NCBI RefSeq assembly: GCF_900103845.1 | Contig: NZ_FNIJ01000004.1 | Span: 124,001-188,000, forward strand | From: Pseudomonas jinjuensis | Lineage (GTDB): Bacteria; Pseudomonadota; Gammaproteobacteria; Pseudomonadales; Pseudomonadaceae | DNA: 64,000 nucleotides | Reading direction: 5' to 3' | Shown: positions 34,939-43,563 of the stretch, piece by piece | How the letters are laid out: every line of letters begins with the position of its first letter | Position numbering within the stretch: position 1 is the first letter of the stretch | Notes under the pieces: model-generated | Databases searched by the model: none | Seen by the model: the letters and a program-made list of their open reading frames with translations, nothing else | Told to the model about the DNA's origin: nothing | Program-made: the position numbers and the translations under genes

Positions 34939-36150
34939 TCAGTCCGCCAGCCGGCGGCGCATGGTCTCGCAGTACCAGTCGACGAACTGGCAGACGCCGT
35001 TCTCCGCGATCGCCGAGTACGGGCCGGGCACGTAGGCCGGCGAGGTCACGCCAGCCTGCGCGCCTTCCACCAGGCGGCGGTCCTGGTCGTTGGTGGCGAC
35101 CCAGACCCGGGTCAGGCGGTCGAGGTCGTAGTCGATGCCTTCCTGGGCGTCCTTCGGCACCAGCCACCTGGTGGTCACCAGGGTCTCGTTCGGCCCCTGG
35201 GGCAGCACGCGGAAGCTCAGCGCGTGGTCGCCGAGGAAGTGGTTCCAGGTGGACGGATAGTTGAAGTACAGCAGCGCGCCGATGTTGTCCGCGCCGCTCC
35301 TGTCGAGGCGCCGCGCCACCGCCGGCTTGCCGTCCATGGTGTAGCTCACCGCGCCGGCGGACAGCGGAATGCGCGTCATGCGGAACTGCCCGTCTTCGTC
35401 CATCACCAGGCGGCTGGGCAGGCCGGCGGCTTCGCAGCGATCCCAGTGCGCCACCAGCTCCGGGTCTTCCTCGCCGCCCACGCCCGCCACCGAGAGGTTC
35501 TCGACGAAGGAGTTGAGCAGTTCCGGATGGGTGCCCTCGCAGTGGTAGCACTCGCGGTTGTTCTCGAAGACCAGCTTCCAGTTGCCGCGCTCGATCAGGT
35601 TGGATTCGAACGCGACCTTGCAGTCTTCCAGGTTGTGCGGGGTGATGAAGGGCGAAACCGCCTTGCGGAATTTCTCGAAGTCCGGCGCCTTCTCGGCCAC
35701 GCAGACGTAGATGTAGGTGTTCACCACTTCGCAATGGGCAGGCTTCAGGCCGTACTCGGCCACATTGAAGTCGGGGCCCATGTTGCCGGCGAAGAGCAGC
35801 TTGCCGTCCAGGTCGAAGACCCACTTGTGGTACGGGCAGACCAGCTTGGCGACCTTGTCGCTGTTCTCGGTGCAGACCTTGGAGCCGCGGTGCCGGCAGG
35901 CGTTGTGGAAGGCGCGCACCTGGCCGTCGCCGCCGCGTACCACCGCGATGGGGTAGTCGCCGATCTGCAGGGTGAAGTACTGGCCGGGCTTTTCCAGCTC
36001 GAAGGTATGGCCGGCGAAGATCCATTCCCTGTGCCAGATCTGCTCCAGGTCCTGGCGGTAGACTTCCGGCGAGCTATACACCGCCCCGGGAAGCGCATGG
36101 CGCTGTTCGCGCTGGTGGATGAGGTCTATCACAGCAATTTTGTTGTCCAT
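34939..36150 (-). CDS. Rieske non-heme iron oxygenase, GbcA/Stc2-like N-demethylase subunit
   Basis: A 403-residue ring-hydroxylating-type oxygenase alpha subunit. Rieske ligands: Cys85-x-His87 (CRHRG) and Cys105-x2-His108 (CPYH). Mononuclear iron site: NNRECYHCEGTHPEL with His203 and His208, plus a later Asp. The motifs ENNRECYHC and VWVATNDQDRRL are those of GbcA, the glycine betaine demethylase oxygenase, but the length and N terminus differ, so it is a paralogue acting on a related N-methylated compound (inference). No ferredoxin-reductase subunit is encoded nearby. It is divergent from the LysR gene at 36368. Start ATG 36148-36150; an in-frame GTG four codons earlier is possible. Confidence 0.88.
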   Translation of the reverse strand: MDNKIAVIDLIHQREQRHALPGAVYSSPEVYRQDLEQIWHREWIFAGHTFELEKPGQYFTLQIGDYPIAVVRGGDGQVRAFHNACRHRGSKVCTENSDKVAKLVCPYHKWVFDLDGKLLFAGNMGPDFNVAEYGLKPAHCEVVNTYIYVCVAEKAPDFEKFRKAVSPFITPHNLEDCKVAFESNLIERGNWKLVFENNRECYHCEGTHPELLNSFVENLSVAGVGGEEDPELVAHWDRCEAAGLPSRLVMDEDGQFRMTRIPLSAGAVSYTMDGKPAVARRLDRSGADNIGALLYFNYPSTWNHFLGDHALSFRVLPQGPNETLVTTRWLVPKDAQEGIDYDLDRLTRVWVATNDQDRRLVEGAQAGVTSPAYVPGPYSAIAENGVCQFVDWYCETMRRRLAD

Positions 36151-36367
36151 TGTTATTTGCACTCCGGAGCAGGCTCGGTGGTTTGTCGGTGCATTCTCTG
36201 GCCGGCGAAGGATGGAACCGAAAAGCCGGGCTTCTGCGCTTCCGCCCTTTTCGGCTACCCTCCGTCGGCAGCGATCATTTCACCGCGATTGCAATAAGCG
36301 CAGTCTAGGGCGGCCCCGTCCGCGGACTGAATCGACTTTTTATTGAGGTTCTTGATTACCTGTCGTT

Positions 36368-37318
36368 ATGGTTAAGCACACCGAACCCGATCAGACCCTG
36401 ATCAAGATGCCGTCGTTGCGCGCCGTGAAATCCTTCGTCGCCGCGGCCAAATACCAGAACTTCACCCGCGCGGCCGAAGCCCTGTGCGTGACCCAGGCGG
36501 CGATCAGCCGGCAGATCCGCGAGCTGGAAACCTACCTCGGCGCCGAGCTGTTCAAGCGCGTCGGCCGTGCCGTGGAACTCACCGCCGCCGGCTCGATCTT
36601 CTTCGATGCGGTGCAGCTGTCGTTCGTCAACATCGCCCAGGCCGCCGAGCGCATCCGCAGCCACAGCACCAGCAAGCGCGTGCTCACCCTGTGCTGCTCG
36701 CCGGCCTTCTCCGCGCTGTGGCTGGCCCATCGGCTGCCGGACTTCTTCAGCACGCACCCGGACGTGGACCTGAACCTGATCACCACGCAGAACTTCCTGT
36801 CCATGGAACCCGGCGTGCGCCCCGACATCTTCATCACCAAGATGGCGAAGATCCGCGAGGGCTACCGCAGCTATCCGCTGATGCACGACGTGATCTACCC
36901 GGTGTGCACGCCGAAGTACCTCGACGAGCATCCGGAGCTGCGCAGCCTGGAAGGCCTGCGCGACAGCGTGCTGCTGAACCTCAGCCCCTACGGCCGCTCG
37001 CAGGTGGCCGAACACGTCGACTGGAGCGTCTGGCTGGCCTTCCATGACATCGACATCGAGACGCGCAAGGCCAACGCCCCGCACTTCTTCAACGCCAACG
37101 ACTACAACCTGCTGATCCAGATGGTCCTCAGCCACCAGGGCGTCGCCCTCGGCTGGAATCACCTGGTCGGCCATCTGCTCGAACAGGGCCTGCTGGTCCG
37201 GCCGGTGGAGCAGGAAATGGTGCTCAAGGACAGCCTGCACTACCTGACCTTCAACGAAGACAAGGAAGACGACGAGGCCTGCTGCCGCCTGCGCGACTGG
37301 CTGCTCGCGCAGTTCTGA
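36368..37318 (+). CDS. LysR-family regulator (GcvA-like), divergent from Rieske gene
   Basis: A 316-residue LysR regulator: N-terminal HTH (MPSLRAVKSFVAAAKYQNFT, EALCVTQAAISRQIRELE) and an effector domain of the GcvA subgroup. Its position, 217 bp from the divergent Rieske gene, suggests it controls that gene and perhaps the following DHDPS-oxidase-ALDH operon, from which it is separated by a terminator. ATG at 36368 has a weak ribosome site. Confidence 0.9.
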   Translation: MVKHTEPDQTLIKMPSLRAVKSFVAAAKYQNFTRAAEALCVTQAAISRQIRELETYLGAELFKRVGRAVELTAAGSIFFDAVQLSFVNIAQAAERIRSHSTSKRVLTLCCSPAFSALWLAHRLPDFFSTHPDVDLNLITTQNFLSMEPGVRPDIFITKMAKIREGYRSYPLMHDVIYPVCTPKYLDEHPELRSLEGLRDSVLLNLSPYGRSQVAEHVDWSVWLAFHDIDIETRKANAPHFFNANDYNLLIQMVLSHQGVALGWNHLVGHLLEQGLLVRPVEQEMVLKDSLHYLTFNEDKEDDEACCRLRDWLLAQF

Positions 37319-37413
37319 TTACCGGGCGTTATTGTTTGTCCGCAGTTTTAATTGCGAATTCCGGAAGTTGTGGCTTGTTAATATCGGCCGCACCAGTCTG
37401 CCCAGAAAAAAAG

Positions 37414-37436
37414 AACCTGCCTTGTGCAGGTTTTTT
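37414..37436 (+). terminator. Intrinsic terminator after the LysR gene
   Basis: AACCTGC CTT GTGCAGGTT followed by TTTTT, a compact rho-independent terminator about 95 bp past the stop. The 37319-37570 gap also carries the promoter for the next operon. Confidence 0.85.
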
Positions 37437-37570
37437 ATTTTCCGCCAATAAATTCATAACCCCCGCTCATTGATTGCCATCCTTAAATGTTGCTTGTTGA
37501 CCACGGAAGCGCGTCATTAATCTTCAAGCCGAAATCCTCAACAAGAACAACTTTTCGGCTAGGTGATTAC

Positions 37571-38461
37571 ATGAACTTTGATGGTATCTGGACCCCCGTC
37601 GTTACGCCCTTCGCCCAGGACGGTTCCATCGACTTCCCTGCCCTCTCCCCGGTGGTCGAGCGCCTGATCGGCGACGGCATCAACGGCCTGATCATCGGCG
37701 GCACCACCGGCGAGTACTACGCGCTGAGCAATGGCGAACGCAAGCAGCTGTTCGACGCGGTCGCCGAACTGGCCGGCGGACGCATCCCGCTGATGGCCGG
37801 GATCAACTCGACCACCACCGACGAATCCCTCGACCTCGGCCGCTACGCCAAGTCGGCCGGCTTCGACTGCATCCTCCTCGCCGCGCCCTACTACTGCCAG
37901 CCGACCCAGGAAGAACTGCTCGCCCACGCCCGCACGGTGGACGATGCCCTCGACCTGCCGACCATGCTCTACAACTTCCCGGCCCGCACCGGGACGCCCA
38001 TGAGCTTCGAGTTCATCGACGCCCTCAAGGACCGCCCGAACTTCCAGGCGATCAAGGAAAGCACCGGCTCCATCGAGCGCATGCACGCCCTCACCCAGGA
38101 GTACGCCGGCCAGTTGCAGACCAGCTGCGGCATGGACGACCAGGTGCTGGAGTTCTTCACCTGGGGCGCGCGCAGCTGGGTCGCCGGCGCCTCCAACTTC
38201 CTCGCTCCCGAGCACGTCGCGCTGTACCGCGCCTGCGTGGTCGAGCAGGACATGATCGCCGGCCGCGAACTGGCCAGCCGCCTGCTGCCGATGCTCAACC
38301 TGCTCGAACAGGGCGGGAAGTTCTGCCAGTACATCAAGTACGGCTGCGAACTAGCCGGCCTGCCGGTGGGCAACACCCGCCGTCCGCTGCTCCCCCTGAA
38401 TGAGCAGGAAAAGGCCGCCTTCGCGCGCACCTACGAGCAACTGGTCGCCCATCGCGGTTAG
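37571..38461 (+). CDS. Dihydrodipicolinate-synthase (DapA/NAL) family lyase
   Basis: A 296-residue class-I aldolase of the DapA superfamily: GTTGE (44-48), Tyr134 (MLYNFPARTG) and the Schiff-base Lys162 (AIKESTG). Relatives include DapA, N-acetylneuraminate lyase, 2-keto-3-deoxy-sugar aldolases and the hydroxyproline-pathway deaminase. Its operon partners, an amine oxidase-type flavoenzyme and an aldehyde dehydrogenase, point to catabolism rather than lysine synthesis. ATG 37571 has AGGTGA upstream; the FAD enzyme gene follows after 23 bp. Confidence 0.88.
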   Translation: MNFDGIWTPVVTPFAQDGSIDFPALSPVVERLIGDGINGLIIGGTTGEYYALSNGERKQLFDAVAELAGGRIPLMAGINSTTTDESLDLGRYAKSAGFDCILLAAPYYCQPTQEELLAHARTVDDALDLPTMLYNFPARTGTPMSFEFIDALKDRPNFQAIKESTGSIERMHALTQEYAGQLQTSCGMDDQVLEFFTWGARSWVAGASNFLAPEHVALYRACVVEQDMIAGRELASRLLPMLNLLEQGGKFCQYIKYGCELAGLPVGNTRRPLLPLNEQEKAAFARTYEQLVAHRG

Positions 38462-38484
38462 TTCGCGGTCACTGGAGGTGCCCC

Positions 38485-39813
38485 ATGCAGCTGCAATGCA
38501 ATTTCCTGCCGCAGAACGACGGTCGCTGCGGCTGGTACGAAACCCTGCCGCCGCCGCCCCCCGGTACGTCGCTGCGCGGCACCGTGCAGGCCGACTGGGT
38601 GGTGCTCGGCGCCGGCCTCGCCGGCCTGGCCGCGGCGCGCCGGCTGGCGGAGCTGCAGCCGGACGCCTCGATCGTGCTCATCGACGCCCGGCGGGTCGGC
38701 TTCGGCGCCGCCGGACGCAACTCGGGCTTCATGGTCGACCTGCCCCATGACCTGACCTCGCACAGCTACACCAGCAGTCAGGAGGCCGACCAGAAGATCA
38801 TCCGCCTCTGCCGCGGCGCCATCGACTACGTGCGCGACATCGTCAGGAAGCACGACATCGATTGCGACTGGCGCGAGCAGGGCAAGATCCACGGCGCGGT
38901 CAACGAGCGCGGCGCGCATTCGCTGGAGGAATTCGCCAGGGGGCTTTCCGCCCTCGGCGAGCCCTATCGCATGCTCGATGCCCGGGAGATGAAGGCCATC
39001 ACCGGCAGCGACTTCTACCAGGCCGGCCTGCATGCCCCGCGCTGCGTGCTGGTCCAGCCGGCGGCGCTGACCCGCGGGCTGGGGCAGACCCTGCCGGAGA
39101 ACGTCCAGCTGTTCGAGGACAGCCCGGTGCTGACCATCGAGGTCGGCAGGCCGCACGTGCTGACCACCGCGCAAGGCGTCGTCAAGGCCCCGCGCATGGT
39201 GCTGGCGAACAACGCCTACGCATCGACCTTCGGCGAGTTGGGCCTGAAGGGACGCATCCTGCCGGTGTACACCTACGCCAGCATGACCCGCCAACTCACC
39301 CCGCAGGAACTGCAGGTGCTCGGCGGCGACGAGTCCTGGGGCCTGATTCCCGCCGACCCGCTGGGAACCACGGTGCGGCGCCTGGCCAACGGACGCATCT
39401 GCATCCGCAATTCCTTCACCTACAACCCGCAGGTCCAGGCCAGCGCCGGCACCCTGGAACGGGTCCGCCGCGCCCACCGCAAGTCCTTCGAGAATCGCTT
39501 CCCGATGCTGCCCGGCGTCGAGTTCGAATACACCTGGGGCGGCGCCCTGTGCCTGGCGCGCAACTCCGGCTCGGTGTTCGGCGAGATCGCCCCGGCGGTC
39601 TACAGCGCGGTCTGCTGCAACGGCCTCGGCCTGACCCGCGGCACCATCTCCGGGAAGCTGATCGCCGAATACGCACTGGGCATGGACAGCGACCTGCTGC
39701 GCAGCATGCTGGAACAGCCCAAACCCTGCCGCAATCCGCCCGAGCCCCTGCTGGGACTTGGCGTGCGCTCGTCCATCGCCTGGAAGGAATGGACCGCCGG
39801 CGCAGAACTTTGA
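38485..39813 (+). CDS. FAD-dependent amine/amino-acid oxidoreductase (DAO fold, PuuB-like)
   Basis: A 442-residue D-amino-acid-oxidase-fold flavoprotein. The dinucleotide motif VVLGAGLAGLAAARRLAEL starts at about residue 34, followed by GFGAAGRNSGFMVDLPHDL, and near the C terminus FEYTWGGALCLARNSG and CCNGLGLTRGTISGKL. It resembles gamma-glutamylputrescine oxidase and related N-substituted amine oxidases. With the next gene (aldehyde dehydrogenase) it forms an oxidase-dehydrogenase pair that would convert an amine to an acid via an aldehyde. ATG at 38485 follows GGAGGTGCCC. Confidence 0.88.
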   Translation: MQLQCNFLPQNDGRCGWYETLPPPPPGTSLRGTVQADWVVLGAGLAGLAAARRLAELQPDASIVLIDARRVGFGAAGRNSGFMVDLPHDLTSHSYTSSQEADQKIIRLCRGAIDYVRDIVRKHDIDCDWREQGKIHGAVNERGAHSLEEFARGLSALGEPYRMLDAREMKAITGSDFYQAGLHAPRCVLVQPAALTRGLGQTLPENVQLFEDSPVLTIEVGRPHVLTTAQGVVKAPRMVLANNAYASTFGELGLKGRILPVYTYASMTRQLTPQELQVLGGDESWGLIPADPLGTTVRRLANGRICIRNSFTYNPQVQASAGTLERVRRAHRKSFENRFPMLPGVEFEYTWGGALCLARNSGSVFGEIAPAVYSAVCCNGLGLTRGTISGKLIAEYALGMDSDLLRSMLEQPKPCRNPPEPLLGLGVRSSIAWKEWTAGAEL

Positions 39814-39834
39814 GACCCACTCTGGAGAACGACA

Positions 39835-41337
39835 ATGAGCGACGCCCTCACCCGCAGCGCCATCGATGAACAGATCGAACGACTCGAATTGCGCACCCAG
39901 GCCTTCATCGGCGGACGCTTCGTCAGCGCCCGCTCCGGCGCCACCTTCGCCACGCTGAACCCGGCGACCGGCCAGGTGCTGGCCGAAGTCGCGGCCTGCG
40001 ATGCCGAAGACATAGACGTCGCGGTCAAGGCCGCCCGCGCCGCGTTCGAAGCCGGCGTCTGGTCGAAGCTGGCGCCCGCCGAGCGCAAGGCGATCATGCA
40101 GCGCTTCGCCGACCTGATCGACGCGCACCGCCTGGAACTGGCGGTGCTGGAATCCCTGGAAGCCGGCAAGCCCGTCGGCGAATGCTTCGCCATCGACATC
40201 CCGGATACCGCCAACACCATCCGCTGGCACGCCGAGGCCGGCGACAAGCTGTACGACGCCATCTCGCCGTCCAGCCCTGGCAACATCGGCATGATCAAGC
40301 GCGAGCCGATCGGCGTGGTCGGTGCCGTGCTGCCATGGAACTTCCCCTGCATGATGGCCGGCTGGAAGCTCGGCCCGGCGCTGATCACCGGCAACAGCGT
40401 GATCCTCAAGCCGGCCGAACTGACCTCCCTGGCCACCCTGCGCCTGGCGGAACTGGCCCATGAGGCCGGCATTCCCGCCGGTGTGCTCAACGTCGTCCCC
40501 GGCCTCGGCCATACCGCCGGCAAGGCCATCGGCCTGCATCCGGACATCGACCTCGCCGCCTTCACCGGCTCCACCGAAGTCGGCCGGCTGTTCCTCGAAT
40601 ACTCGGCCAGGAGCAACCTCAAGCGCGTGGTGCTGGAATGCGGCGGCAAGAACCCGCAGGTGGTCATGGCCGATGCCGGCAACCTGGAGAACGTCGCCAG
40701 CAACGTGCTCAGCGCCGCCTTCTGGAACATGGGCGAGAACTGCTCGGCGGGCTCGCGCCTGATCGTGCACCGCTCGATCAAGGACGCCCTGCTCGACGAG
40801 CTGGTTCGGCAACTGCAGGACTGGAAGACGGGCGACCCGCTCGACCCATCCGTGCGTCTCGGCGCGCTGATCGAACAGGCGCACATGGAGAAGGTGCTCG
40901 GGCATATCGAACAGGCCAGGGCCGAAGGCGCGCGCCTGGTGACCGGCGGCGTGCGGCTGCATCAGGACAGCGGCGGCTACTTCGTCGCTCCGACCATCTT
41001 CGACGGCGTGACCAATGCTTCCTCCGTCGCCCGCGAAGAGATCTTCGGCCCGGTGCTGGCGGTGATCACCTTCGACAGCGAGGAAGAAGCCATCGCCATC
41101 GCCAACGACACCTGCTACGGCCTCGCCGCCTCGCTCTGGACCGACAACATCAACACCGCCCACCGCGTGTCCTCGGCGATCCGCGCCGGCACCGTGTCGG
41201 TCAACTGCTTCTCCGAAGGCGACATCTCCACGCCCTTCGGCGGCTACAAGCAGTCGGGCTTCGGCGGCCGCGACAAGTCGGTCTATGCCCATGACCAGTA
41301 CTGCGAACTGAAGACCACCTGGATTCAGCTCGCCTGA
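39835..41337 (+). CDS. NAD(P)+ aldehyde dehydrogenase (PuuC-like)
   Basis: A 500-residue aldehyde dehydrogenase with Asn169 region PWNFPCMMAGWKLGPAL, general base Glu268 (LECGGKNP) and nucleophile Cys303 (GENCSAGSR). It probably oxidises the aldehyde released by the adjacent flavoenzyme, as PuuC does for gamma-glutamyl-aminobutyraldehyde. It is the third gene of the operon, 21 bp after the oxidase, with GGAGAACGACA before the ATG. Confidence 0.92.
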   Translation: MSDALTRSAIDEQIERLELRTQAFIGGRFVSARSGATFATLNPATGQVLAEVAACDAEDIDVAVKAARAAFEAGVWSKLAPAERKAIMQRFADLIDAHRLELAVLESLEAGKPVGECFAIDIPDTANTIRWHAEAGDKLYDAISPSSPGNIGMIKREPIGVVGAVLPWNFPCMMAGWKLGPALITGNSVILKPAELTSLATLRLAELAHEAGIPAGVLNVVPGLGHTAGKAIGLHPDIDLAAFTGSTEVGRLFLEYSARSNLKRVVLECGGKNPQVVMADAGNLENVASNVLSAAFWNMGENCSAGSRLIVHRSIKDALLDELVRQLQDWKTGDPLDPSVRLGALIEQAHMEKVLGHIEQARAEGARLVTGGVRLHQDSGGYFVAPTIFDGVTNASSVAREEIFGPVLAVITFDSEEEAIAIANDTCYGLAASLWTDNINTAHRVSSAIRAGTVSVNCFSEGDISTPFGGYKQSGFGGRDKSVYAHDQYCELKTTWIQLA

Positions 41338-41347
41338 AAACGGCCAC

Positions 41348-41640
41348 CCTGGGGAACTGCACGCTTTTTTGTAGGAGCGAGCTTGCTCGCGATCCGGTGT
41401 TTCCCCGGGTGATGGGGTGCCGGTAGAAACCATGGATCGCGAGCGAGCTGAGCTCCTACGAAGGGCGGCCATGGCCGCGCATGCGGTCCCGCAACGGTAG
41501 ATGCCCAGCCTGGGGAACTGCATGCTTTTTTGTAGGAGCGAGCTTGCTCGCGAACCGGTGTTTCCCCTGGTGATGGGGTGCCGGTAGAAACCATGGATCG
41601 CGAGCGAGCTGAGCTCCTACGAAGGGCGGCCATGGCCCCG
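41348..41640. repeat. Tandemly duplicated REP module
   Basis: Two near-identical copies, starting at 41348 and 41509 (period 161 bp), each with CCTGGGGAACTGC, TTTTTTGTAGGAGCGAGCTTG, GGTGATGGGGTGCCGGTAGA and GGATCGCGAGCGAGCTGAGC. Each copy is a REP inverted pair. They fill the gap between the aldehyde dehydrogenase and the EamA gene; no gene is seen. Confidence 0.85.
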
Positions 41641-41651
41641 ACCGATCTACC

Positions 41652-42515
41652 CTACGTTCTGCGACCAGGCCGGAAGACCATCGCCAGCCCGAGCAGAATC
41701 GCCGCCATTCCCGCAACGCCGAGCATCGACAAGGCGTTGCCGAGGAACAGGTAATCCATGACCGCGGTAACCACCGGCACCAGGTAGAACAGGCTGGTGA
41801 CATTCACCAGGTTCCCCGCCTGGATCAACCGGTACAGCAGCAACTGCGCACCGACGGAAATCACCAGCCCCAGCCACAGCAGCGGGATGACGAAGCCCGC
41901 CACCCACTCCACCGCGAAGGGCTTGAACGGCACGAACAGCAGGCACAGCACCAGGCTGACCAGGTACTGCAGCGGCAATACGTCCTGCGGCGCCTGCCGG
42001 ATGCGTTTCTGCAGGATCGCCCCGCTGGTCATGCAGGCCAGTGCCAGCAGGGCGAAGGCCACTCCCGTCGGGGAGAAATGCGCCTTCAGCAACCCCTGGA
42101 ACACCACCAGCGCCAACCCGCAGAGCGCCAGGACCAGCCCGGCGAGCCGCGAGAGGGAGAAACCGCGTTCGACGATCAGCAGCGTCAGGATGGGTTGCAC
42201 CCCCAGCACGGTCGCCAGCACACCCGGGGTGATGCCGTTTTCCAGCGCCAGGAAATAGCAGATCGAATAGCCGCCGATCAGCGCGAGGCCGGTCAGGGCG
42301 ACCTGCCAGCCTGTGCCCGGTCGCGGCAACAGCCGGCGACGCAGGGCGGCGACGAACAGCAGTGCCAGCAGCGCCAGGCCGAAGCGCAGCGTGAGAATGG
42401 CGAATGCCGAACTGTGGTCGAGGCCCCAGCGCGAGAATATCGCACCGCTGCCCCAGAGCAGGACGAAAAGCGAGGTCGGGCCAAAGGTGGCCCAGGCGTT
42501 CCTGAAGATAGTCAT
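41652..42515 (-). CDS. EamA/DMT-family exporter (second)
   Basis: A 287-residue ten-TM protein with two EamA repeats (LFVLLWGSGAIFSRWGLDHS at the N terminus; SLFYLVPVVTAVMDYLFLG in the second repeat), in the RhtA/YdcZ-like export group. It is monocistronic and unrelated in position to the first EamA gene. Start ATG 42513-42515. Confidence 0.88.
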   Translation of the reverse strand: MTIFRNAWATFGPTSLFVLLWGSGAIFSRWGLDHSSAFAILTLRFGLALLALLFVAALRRRLLPRPGTGWQVALTGLALIGGYSICYFLALENGITPGVLATVLGVQPILTLLIVERGFSLSRLAGLVLALCGLALVVFQGLLKAHFSPTGVAFALLALACMTSGAILQKRIRQAPQDVLPLQYLVSLVLCLLFVPFKPFAVEWVAGFVIPLLWLGLVISVGAQLLLYRLIQAGNLVNVTSLFYLVPVVTAVMDYLFLGNALSMLGVAGMAAILLGLAMVFRPGRRT

Positions 42516-42857
42516 GTGATACCTGTCCAGGTCGTTGAACGACGTCCGGGCGCAACTTCACCGTGCCGGGTGGCCGGCGGCGCGAGATCGGACGTGGATT
42601 TCGAGTGGGTCGTTAGAACGAATCAGCCGGCGGCGGCGGAGATGCCGGCGGCGGAGCGACCGAGGCAGGAGGGGGAGCGACGCTGGAAACGCACAGTGGC
42701 AGGCCGCCTGACTGGAGGTCAGGAGTCAGCGAGCGATGGAGTGCGTCATGGGACATGGGGGCGAGTCGTGAAGGTGAACGAGCGGCCAATCTAACCATGG
42801 CCGAAGCCTTCGTCAAACGATCGGGCTGCTATGTTGGTTAGCCAACGGAGGTGCAGC
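42516..42857. other. Divergent intergenic region, no gene seen
   Basis: 340 bp between the EamA gene (leftward) and the DUF4256 gene (rightward). It is unusually rich in GGCGGCGGAG-type runs around 42630-42680; open frames here are low-complexity and lack ribosome sites. It probably carries both promoters. Confidence 0.5.
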
Positions 42858-43403
42858 ATGAATGCAGGACAACGCGAAGCGCTGGTGGAAACGCTGAAAG
42901 TGCGATTCGAAGGGAACATGGGCCGACATCAAGGCATCGACTGGTCGAGCGTGCAGGCCAGGCTGGAGTCAGCCCCGGAGAAACTGCGCGCCCTCGGCGA
43001 AATGGAGCGGACCGGCGGCGAACCCGATGTGGTGGGTCAGGACAGGGACACCGGCGCGTTCGTATTCGTCGACTGTTCCGCCGAAAGCCCGTCCGGGCGC
43101 CGAAGCCTCTGCTATGACCGCGCGGCGCTGGAATCGCGCAAGGAAAACAGGCCCGCCGACTGCGCGACGGACATGGCCGCGGCCATGGGCATCGAGTTGC
43201 TCACCGAAGACCAGTACCGCGACCTGCAGAAGCTGGGCGTCTTCGACATCCGCACCTCCAGCTGGGTACGAACGCCTCCCGCCATGCGCAAGCTCGGCGG
43301 CGCGCTCTTCTGCGACCGCCGCTATGACCGTGTCTTCGCCTATCACAACGGCGCGCAGTCCTATTACGCCGCGCGGGGATTCCGTGGTGCGCTGAAGGTC
43401 TAG
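42858..43403 (+). CDS. DUF4256 family protein
   Basis: A 181-residue cytoplasmic protein recognised as DUF4256 (YdiI-unrelated, function unknown). Conserved blocks: GGEPDVVGQDRDTGAFVFVD, CSAESPSGRRSLCYDRAALE, LTEDQYRDLQKLGVFD, and CDRRYDRVFAYHNGAQSYY. ATG 42858 follows GGAGGTGCAGC. Its TAG stop is the first three bases of a 163-bp foldback element. Confidence 0.8.
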   Translation: MNAGQREALVETLKVRFEGNMGRHQGIDWSSVQARLESAPEKLRALGEMERTGGEPDVVGQDRDTGAFVFVDCSAESPSGRRSLCYDRAALESRKENRPADCATDMAAAMGIELLTEDQYRDLQKLGVFDIRTSSWVRTPPAMRKLGGALFCDRRYDRVFAYHNGAQSYYAARGFRGALKV

Positions 43404-43563
43404 TGGCCTGTACGGTTGATTCGGCAATTGAAGTTCGAGTGCCAGGGTTTGCCAGACAAGGCGCCGCGACGAGTCGTAGCAGGGCTACGGTGATGAGCGG
43501 CAACGCAGTATGGCGAAGCCTGGCGCCGAAATTGATTAGTCGAATCAGCCACACAGGCCACTA
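43401..43563. mobile_element. 163-bp MITE-like foldback element supplying both flanking stop codons
   Basis: The terminal inverted repeats TAGTGGCCTGTACGGTTGAT... and its complement ending ...CAGGCCACTA match at 20 of 23 positions. The interior is itself an imperfect palindrome (GCCAGGGTTTGCCA against TGGCGAAGCCTGGC, apex CGTAGCAGGGCTACG). There is no ORF. The left TAG is the stop of the DUF4256 gene and the right CTA is the stop of the leftward GST gene. Known Pseudomonas MITEs have similar size; it could also act as a bidirectional terminator. Confidence 0.75.

Noticed and set aside
41348-41640. The tandem repeat as a CRISPR array
   Set aside because: There are only two copies, with a 161-bp period and internal REP inverted repeats, and no cas genes.
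42613-42816. A leftward 67-codon frame rich in Pro and Ala
   Set aside because: Low-complexity translation of a GGC-repeat promoter region without a ribosome site.
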